Shown: in pieces, positions 57,213 through 64,000 of the stretch
Layout of the letters: the number at the start of each line of letters is the position of its first letter
Numbering within the stretch: position 1 is the first letter of the stretch
NCBI GenBank assembly: GCA_027422505.1
Contig: JAPQWV010000334.1
Location: 186,001 to 250,000, forward strand
DNA from: Craterostigma plantagineum
Lineage: Eukaryota; Streptophyta; Magnoliopsida; Lamiales; Linderniaceae
Direction of reading: 5' to 3'
DNA length: 64,000 bases
Program-made: the position numbers and the translations under genes
Notes under the pieces: generated by a model
Seen by the model: the letters and a program-made list of their open reading frames with translations, nothing else
Database searches by the model: none
What the model was told of the DNA's origin: nothing

Positions 57213-58082
57213 CTTAGAACATCAATTTAGCAGATTTGATTGAATTTGAGAAGTTACTGTTCGCGTGAAGAATAGTTTGAACACGTACTGATTTAGCTTA
57301 AATTCTACAATTGCTTCATAACGTGTTAATTTACTTGTTCGTGTGTGCAAAGTAGCTGATTGCGAGCAAATACCTGCAATTTCACTTCCTAATTTGATAT
57401 TTTTCCTTGAATCAGTGTTAATTAGAGTTTTACGACTTTTTGTGCAATTTTAATTTTTCTCGCTGAAGTCTTTGATCGAATTAATTTGTCGATCGTAAAC
57501 TTCACGTGATAATTTTTTCGGTCAGAATACTAAGTCAGCACTAAAGTCTCCATAACTAGAAGCGATTTTCTTACAAAAATTTCTCGATCATTATTAAGCG
57601 AAAATCTTTTTGGACAAGACCTATTTTGACATTTGCACGCGCAAAACTCTCTGTCGAAAAACATTTTCGGTCAGACGTCTCAGTTTGACCAACCGAAAAT
57701 CATTTGCGATTCGAGAAGCTTTCCAGTCAACGGCTTTATTTTTACTCAGCGAGAAACTTACTAAACGTACTAAATCTTTGCAATCGATATAAATTCACGA
57801 CCCGAATTTTTTCTCGACCGAACGATTTAAGCAATTTATTTCGCTCGTAAAATTTTTCACTGACAGACTTTCTCGCACGAGAACAGTAACGACTACACTT
57901 TACTTCGATAAAATTATTTTCAATCAAACTTTAATGATTATATAATGATTATATCTTAAATAATTCTCGATTGCCTTAGAATCAAACGTTACTAACTAAT
58001 TTGCTACTTCTGAAGCACATCACATCAATTCAAACCATCGAAACAACTAACGAAGATCCTTCATCAACTCAAAACTAATCAA
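57213..58082 (+). other. leader of element E
   Basis: AT-rich, non-coding, with scattered GCGAAA, TTTCTCG and GCGAG words that recall the leader of J but no clear tandem unit. It ends at the gag ATG at 58083. The expected LTR and primer site are not found upstream. Confidence 0.6.
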
Positions 58083-60634
58083 TGGATGCTTACTCGCTTG
58101 GAAACGACAATCGTCCGCCAATCTTGAAACGTGGCAAATAGACTGTCTGACGAAGCCGCTTCCTTAACTTCATCAAGCTAAAAGATCAAGCCGACAACCT
58201 TCTCCTATCAATTAAGCAAGGTCCAGCTCAGTTCTAGGTAAATGTACCCGGCGACAACACAATTAATCCTCCAATTCCCGCCTCTAGGCGACTCAAAGAG
58301 CGTAGGGAATACACAGAGGAGGAAAGAGTTAGAGCAAAGGCTGCTATAATATCCAAGAATACTCTAATGTCGGGCATCTCAAATGACATCTATCGATAGA
58401 TCGATAGCCTTCCAACGGCTAAAGGAATGTAGGATGAACTGCATCGAATGATGCAAAGAACAGAAGTGAACATCAAGGCCAAAAAAGCAAACATTCTCAC
58501 GGCTTATGACTCTTTCAGAGCAAAACCAGAGGAGAGTTTACATGATTTGTATTAGAGATACCTCACACTTCTCAACGAGATGAGGAAAATAGAAATCACC
58601 AAGACGAGCATAGAGACGAACATCAGATTTCTATCCTCTCTGCCCTCAGAATGGAAGAAGATATCCACTCAAATAAAACAGAACAAAGATCTTGAGGAGT
58701 TGGACATCCACGCCATGTTCGATAGTCTCGCACAACACGAGGAAGATATAAGCGAGATTCAGAAGGAGCAGAAGGGCAAGTAGATCGAAGACATAGCTGC
58801 CCTAGTCACAGAGAAGCAGAGATCAATAGTCCTCCTACCCCTTCAGAGTCAGAAGAAGACATGGATTCTTACGTCGAGCCAAACATCAAAGCGCTAGGAA
58901 ACCAGTTGGCTCTGATCGGAAAAATGATGAGCAAGCAGTACTTCAAGAAGAAGTCCTCATCATTAGCAAATTGACTTCGGACATCAAGCTCAAAGAACAA
59001 GGAACGAGAGCCCGAGTCTTCCGAAGTCAAGAACACCAAAGAGCCACTCAAATGCTTCAACTGCGGCAAACTCGGTCATTTCGCCCGAGAGTGCACTCTC
59101 CCAAAGAAGAGAGATGCCAACTACTACTCCAAGAAGCTTCAACTAACAAAGTAAAAGGGAGCTGGAGTAGCTCTAATGGTTGAACAAGACCACTGGCTTG
59201 AGGATACATCAATTTCTGAAGAAGAGAATCTCGCCTTCATGACCCGCCTAGACTACAACGCTGACGCTGACATCCCAAATCAGATGGATGATGACAACGC
59301 ATCCACCTAATCACAAGAGGAAGATCCTTCTTCCATATTATTGACCATGTTAGAATCATATCAACGAGCATACACTAACATGAAACACGAACAGTAAAGC
59401 GTAAAGGAAGTAGAGAAACAATTAACTCAGTATTAGGAAAGGATAGCTAGTCTCGAGGCGGAACTTAGGAGCTCTAATGCCAAAATAGAAGAACTATCTA
59501 AGAGTCCCATTATCAGCGAGACTAAGTATACTCTCTTAGAGAAGCATAGGTCGATAATTAAGGAATTAGAAGACAGGCTAGAAAATAACTATAATTGTTT
59601 GGTTAGAAATCTCAATGAGAAAGCTAGCCTCAATTGTAGGATAACTGAAGCGACAACTAAGGTCACCAACCTAGAAGCCCAATTAGATAAATCTAATGCT
59701 AAGGTTTGTGAACTTACGAAAGATCTTGACGCCTGTAAAGCTGCCAAATTAACGGTGGAAAATAATTTTGCTCTCTTAGGAAAAGAACGTAAAAAGCTAT
59801 ATGCAAAAGTTAAGAAATTAGTAGATCTTCTCGTAAAAATGGGACAAACCGATCAAACAATATTCTTAAACCAACCCATGGACCAAGAATTCTATGGGGT
59901 CTATGACTAACCTATCTTACGGCTTTTACTGGTGCAAAAGAAACTGACATATTAGAAGAAGCCAAGAGAAAAGCCAAGACAAGGACTGAAATCCCCTTTT
60001 CTTACACTGAATTGAATCAAAGCTACAAAACTAAGGAACTTCCCAAGGGCTGGAGCTTTGAGTCAAAAGATCGTTCTAAATCGGGGGAAGTGCAATTTCC
60101 CCATTCTGAAAATTCTCTCTATATACCCCCTATTGCTAGGAAATAGAAGGGTTAAAAGCTTTTTTAGAAAAGGAAAGAGAGAATTTTGAAGCCGAAAAGA
60201 AAATATTCCTAAATGAGATGGACGATCTCAAAGCTTCCTCCATCTCACAAACCATTTCTCACGCATCAACCTCAAAGGAAACTATCATTATGAAAGTTGT
60301 GAAGAAAGAAATATCGCCTTCCAAAGAACTAAGGTCTAAGAATAAAGTTCTTAAAAATATTATCTCTAACCCTGTTCCTCTACGTCCACAGGGAGCGTAG
60401 CAAGGAGATAGAGAAACCAAAGGCGAGAGTGTCTAGTGTAGAAATAAAGATAGAGTCTCTAGATGTTAAAATTCCAAGTTTAACCTCCTTCTGTAAAAAT
60501 AAATGACACTCGTAGAAATAAAAGAGTCGTTTCTTATCTCAAAATAATTTGTTCTACTTGCTACTTATCTCCTACCACCTTTAGAAGCACCAACTTTGAC
60601 ATGGGCTCTTCACCTACAATACCAGTTATGACCA
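58083..60634 (+). pseudogene. gag: element E Gag, zinc knuckle, coiled coil and linker
   Basis: Starts MDAYSLGNDNRPPILKRGK, then a stop. The core reads NPPIPASRRLKERREYTEEE, a DELHRMMQRTEVNIKAKK block, and TNIRFLSSLPSEWKKIS (58580-58783). A CFNCGKLGHFAREC knuckle is at about 59058-59099. An acidic stretch follows, then a long coiled coil in frame 59599-59910 (NLNEKASLNCRITEATTKV). Further pieces reach NKRVVSYLKIICSTC and SPTTFRSTNFDMG near 60590. Stops include TAA at 59395-59397, shared with B. Gag resembles that of J in layout. Confidence 0.78.
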
Positions 60635-62340
60635 CCCCGCTGGCGGGGGACGGTTTCAACCTCTTGACCAGTGGGTACTGAGAGTGAAGGCGCATCAGAG
60701 GTTTGTGACGGCGGTTGAGCATGGGGCAGTGGTGGTGAGGACGGAGTCGGTTCCGGAATAGATGAGAGTCGGTCACTAGGAGCTGCTGGTTGATCTTGTG
60801 GTGTGGAGGGCAGAGCAGCCTTAGTAGATCCGATTTTCACCTTTTTCTTGGGTACCTTGCTGTGCGGTTTCGTGAGTACTATGCGAAGAGGTACTTCATC
60901 ATCAGAGCATGATTGCAGAACTAGTTGTTTCCGTGCTGGTTTGGAGGAAGTCGGTTTCTTGTCAGCACCTCTCTTCTTGATTGGGGTAGACCGGTTGCTT
61001 AGGGCGGTCAGTCATGGGCTTCTTGGACGGCTGTGAAGCAATGGTGGCTTCAGAGGCCTTCTTTTTCGTTGGTTTCTTGGTCGGTGAGGTCATGGCGACC
61101 ATTTGGTGGATGATTCAGCCGTAACTATCTGAGCACTACCCAACAGTTGGACTGTCCCAACATCAGCAACCTTGCATTTGAGAAGAAAAGACAATTGGGG
61201 GCAAAGTTTTTAAATTGCCGCTCATCAAGGGGCAGTATTCCCTCAATACTTAGAAGATTAACGAGGCCCAGTTGATCTTCATTTTGGTCATAATGGCAAA
61301 CATGGCTTGGACCTTGTCGCCTATCAGCATATCAAAGGAGCCAACTTTTCCCAGCACGGTCTTTAACACCACATCGTGGAGCAGACGACGATTTCAGAAC
61401 CACCCGTTTGTCTGAATCTTTAAAAGATGTTCCCGTCAGGGACATCTAAGCCTTCATTTGTTCCTTAACGTCATATGAGACGTTGATGGCAGTGGCTCCA
61501 GTGGTCGGCAGATTAAATACTTCAGCGAAATAGCCCTCTATGATTTCAATCCACACGCTAGTGGTGTTCAAAAATCGGGATAACCGAATAACCGAACCGA
61601 AAAACCGAAAATTCGGTATGAACCGAACCGAACCGAATGGGTTCGGTTCGGTTTTCGGTTCTTCAAATAGAAAACCGAAAATTTCGGTTTTTTCGGTTCG
61701 GTTATTCGGTTAACCGAATAAAAACCGAAAAACCGAAATTTAATAAATTAATTAATATATATATTTAATAAATTAATTAATATATATTGATATATTTAAT
61801 AATTAATATATATGTATTTAATAATTAATTAATATATGTATTTTAATAAATTATTGAATATATATTTAGTAAATTAATTAATATAATATAAATTAATTCC
61901 GAAATATTATTTTTTCCCCAAAATTATTATTATTATTTTTTTTCGGTTTTTCGGTCGGTAACCGAAAAACCGAAAAAAAACTCGGTTTTTACCGAACCGA
62001 ACCGATTAGGTTCGGTTCGGTTTTCGGTTATAAAATTCTTGAACCGAAAATTCGGTTAACCGAATTTTCGGTTCGGTTCGGTTCGGTTTTAACCGAATGA
62101 ACAGCCCTACCACACGCCATGAATAAGACACTACAGACGATCGCCAACTACCAGAACGGTGTTGAAAAATTGATGAAGTACATCTGGGTAGAACTCGTTC
62201 TTACACTGAAGTAGGCTTCTAAGGCCGATTGCGATTAGGGCTTCAAGAACTGGGACAAACTCTTTGTGCTCGGTGTCTATACTATTTTCAAACTAGATTT
62301 GGAGTGCGGTTCTGGTAAGATCGTTGTGAATGGGTGCCAT
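60635..62340 (-). pseudogene. F post-pol ORF, broken by a MITE
   Basis: Starts MAPIHNDLTRTALQI at 62340 and includes FVPVLEALIAIGLRSLLQCK. After the MITE it continues VWIEIIEGYFAEVFNLPTTG, a GKVGSFDMLIGDKVQAMFAI block and KMKINWASLIF, which resembles extra-ORF proteins of copia elements in plants such as Gesneriaceae (from memory; not checked). A basic stretch (SPTKKPTKKKASEATIAS) and a Pro/Ser-rich tail (60840-60610) follow. Several stops and shifts. Function unknown. Confidence 0.6.
61559..62109. mobile_element. hAT-type MITE of 551 bp with CCACACGC target duplication
   Basis: Perfect 8-bp duplications CCACACGC at 61551-61558 and 62110-62117 flank the ends TAGTGGTGTTCA and TGAACAGCCCTA, imperfect inverted repeats of the hAT type. 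Both sides are dense in CGGTTCGGTT / AACCGAACCG words that can fold into a long hairpin; the middle (61740-61925) is almost pure A and T with repeated TTAATTAATATATA. There is no coding capacity. The insertion splits the F post-pol ORF. Confidence 0.92.
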
Positions 62341-62344
62341 TTCT

Positions 62345-62984
62345 CTCTGATTTGTGTTCAACGTGAAGAGGGTTAGGGATTTTGAGAGATGGAGAGGAGT
62401 TTCAGCTTTTGTGGATGGAAGATGATGAGGGAAAAAGATTCTTCAAGGTTCTACTAAGATAAGTATTGTGAGCGGGATAAAGCGCGCTTTCACATTAATT
62501 GTACGTGACGTCTTGTCATTCAGCCTTCCTCTCACCACATTAAATGCGATACTCAGTATTCCTGCTGGTATGAACAGTTCCTGTCGTCAGTAATCATGAA
62601 AAAGTACTACGACAAAATATATGCAATTGATGACGTGTATTTATTAAAAACGATTTCGGTCAGTCATTGGTCAAGAGATGGGGAAGTATCGGTATCTATA
62701 CCATTCTTACGAGGGAATTGCCGGTATTATGTGAGGGAATAACCGGTTTTTAGTAAGAGAATGAGAACTTGAAAACTTGGAGTACTGGAATAGTTTCGGA
62801 GTCAGTTTTAGTCGAAACTGACAGCAGTAGTGTATTTGACCAATACGAAAGAAGTGACTGATTTAAAGAAAGTTTACCACGATCATCAAATTGCAAAATT
62901 TGTTTTAGAATCTAGGCAACCAATTATACCAATTGGTTTGATATAACAATGTTCCCCCCGACTCCATGCTTAGGTTTCTTAGGA
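62345..62984 (-). other. spacer between F pol and its post-pol ORF
   Basis: Non-coding. It holds a run of six C at about 62955 (purine run on the minus strand), and short GGTATCGG/ACCGG words near 62690-62760. I see no promoter motif or tandem repeat here. Confidence 0.45.
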
Positions 62985-64000
62985 TAGATCCAATAAACCT
63001 AGAGCATTTCTAAAGTAAATGAACTTAGCTTCCGATAGCGGTTTGGTCAGTATGTCTGCAACTTGTAGCTCGGTTGAGATGTGTTCGAGTATGACATGTT
63101 TCTTTAACATGTGATCTCAAATGAAGTGATGCCGAATTTCAATATGCTTGGTCCTTGAATGGAACACTGGATTCTGTGTAATTGCGATTGCACCCGTATT
63201 GTCACAGAAGATAGGAGTATTAGTTTCCTTGATCCCATAGTCTTCCAGTTGATGCTGTATCCATAATATCTGAGAGCAACAACTTCCAGCCGCCAAATAT
63301 TATGCTTCAGATGTTGATGTAGCTATCGAAGTTTGTTTCTTGCTGAACCAGGAGATTAACCGGTCAACCTAGCAACTCGCATGTACCACTAGTACTCCTT
63401 CGATCTATCTTGCAACCGGCATAGTCAGCATCTTTAGGGTACCATAGAACTACATTGATGGTCCCTTTTAGATATTTCAGTATTCATTTTGCTGCTGTGA
63501 AATGACTCTCCTTTGGATCAGAATGGAACCGGGCACATAGACAGACGTTGTACATAATGTCTGATCTGCTCGCTGTGAGGTAGAGTAATGAGCCAATTAA
63601 TCCCCGGTATTTAGTGACTTCAACTGGAGTTCCATTTTCATCCTTGTCAAACTTATTTGAGGAACTCATCGGTGTTGTTGCTTGTGAGCAGTTCTCCATA
63701 CCGTACTTTTTGATCCGTTCCTTTGTGTATTTGGCTTGGTTGATGAATATCCCATGCTCCATCTGCTTAACTTGAAGTCCCAAAAAGAAAGTAATTTCGC
63801 CCATCATGCTCATCTCAAATTGATCTTGCATCATGTTTGAGAACCGTTTGCACAACTTGGCATCGGTGAGCCGAAGATTATGTCGTCTACATAGATTTGA
63901 ACAATCAGTAGATGATCACCCTTTGTAAATCTAAACAGAGTTTTATCAACTCCTCCAATGGTGAACTTGTGATCGGTCAGAAATTTTGACAGTGTCTCGT
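62985..64000 (-). pseudogene. pol: F reverse transcriptase (part) and RNase H
   Basis: From the right edge: TLSKFLTDHKFTIGGVDKT, then QIYVDDIIFGS with an intact YVDD near 63890. A shift near 63860 leads to frame 63855-63484 with MSMMGEITFFLGLQVKQ, GTPVEVTKYRGLIGSLLYLTAS and FHSDPKESHFTAAK. RNase H continues in pieces below 63480 (ADYAGCKIDRRSTSGTC) with stops near 63360 and 63300. The end is near 62985. The N-terminal part of pol lies outside the window. Confidence 0.82.

Larger units (their letters stand above)
57213..60634 (+). mobile_element. Ty1/copia element E, leader, gag and linker
   Basis: Plus-strand copy of the family seen as B. It has a leader (57213-58082), Gag, knuckle, coiled coil and basic linker, then stops where F begins (about 60634), before protease. 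No LTR of its own is visible at the left. Stops are common. Confidence 0.82.
60635..64000 (-). mobile_element. Ty1/copia element F, 3' part, carrying a MITE
   Basis: A minus-strand element entering from the right edge: RT and RNase H (64000-62985), a spacer with a GGGGGGAAC purine run (about 62950), then a post-pol ORF (62340-60635) that is cut at the junction with E. The 3' LTR is missing. It is distinct from G in sequence but has the same post-pol plan. Confidence 0.8.

Overview
The window is a block of nested plant retrotransposons. Everything recognisable is transposable-element sequence: Ty1/copia and Ty3/gypsy LTR elements, one PIF/Harbinger DNA transposon and one hAT-type MITE. I found no host gene, tRNA or rRNA gene, CRISPR array or bacterial-style operon. 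GT-AG introns in the transposase, tRNA-iMet-type primer sites (TGGTATCARAGC) and plant-type gag, pol and post-pol reading frames point to an angiosperm, probably a eudicot. A resemblance of some post-pol proteins to Lamiales repeats is only an impression from memory.

Layout (letters are my own labels). B (1-3424, minus): old copia fragment, gag to integrase. A (3425-41451, plus): old copia whose coding part runs 3425-6814 and resumes at 39017. It is split by G (6815-39016, minus), a SIRE-like copia element with 1.7-kb LTRs and a post-pol ORF. The left (3') LTR of G was itself hit twice: by H (7541-14242), a Tekay/Del-type gypsy chromovirus with TSD CATAT, and by J (14837-29276), a 14.4-kb copia element with TSD AAGGC. 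The 3' LTR of A is cut by D (41452-44646, minus), a copia 3' half. Then follow a gypsy-like LTR scrap (44647-44930), a decayed PIF/Harbinger element (about 44931-48033), C (48034-56778, minus, same family as A), a partial extra C-type LTR (56779-57212), E (57213-60634, plus, same family as B) and F (60635-64000, minus, copia 3' half with a post-pol ORF, carrying a 551-bp hAT MITE).

Relative ages follow from nesting. B, E and F are the most decayed; A, C and D come next; G entered A; H and J entered the LTR of G. The two LTRs of J are identical over 297 bp by eye, so J is the youngest insertion, yet its gag-pol and post-pol frames carry stops and frameshifts. J also has two long GCGAAA-rich repeat regions, one before gag and one before its post-pol ORF, which I consider the most interesting structure here.

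Gene logic per element: Gag forms the particle; protease, integrase, reverse transcriptase and RNase H (in that order in copia; PR-RT-RH-IN in gypsy) process, copy and integrate the RNA. G, J and F add a large ORF between pol and the 3' LTR, of unknown function. No element has an intact full-length polyprotein, so present-day movement would need proteins supplied in trans.
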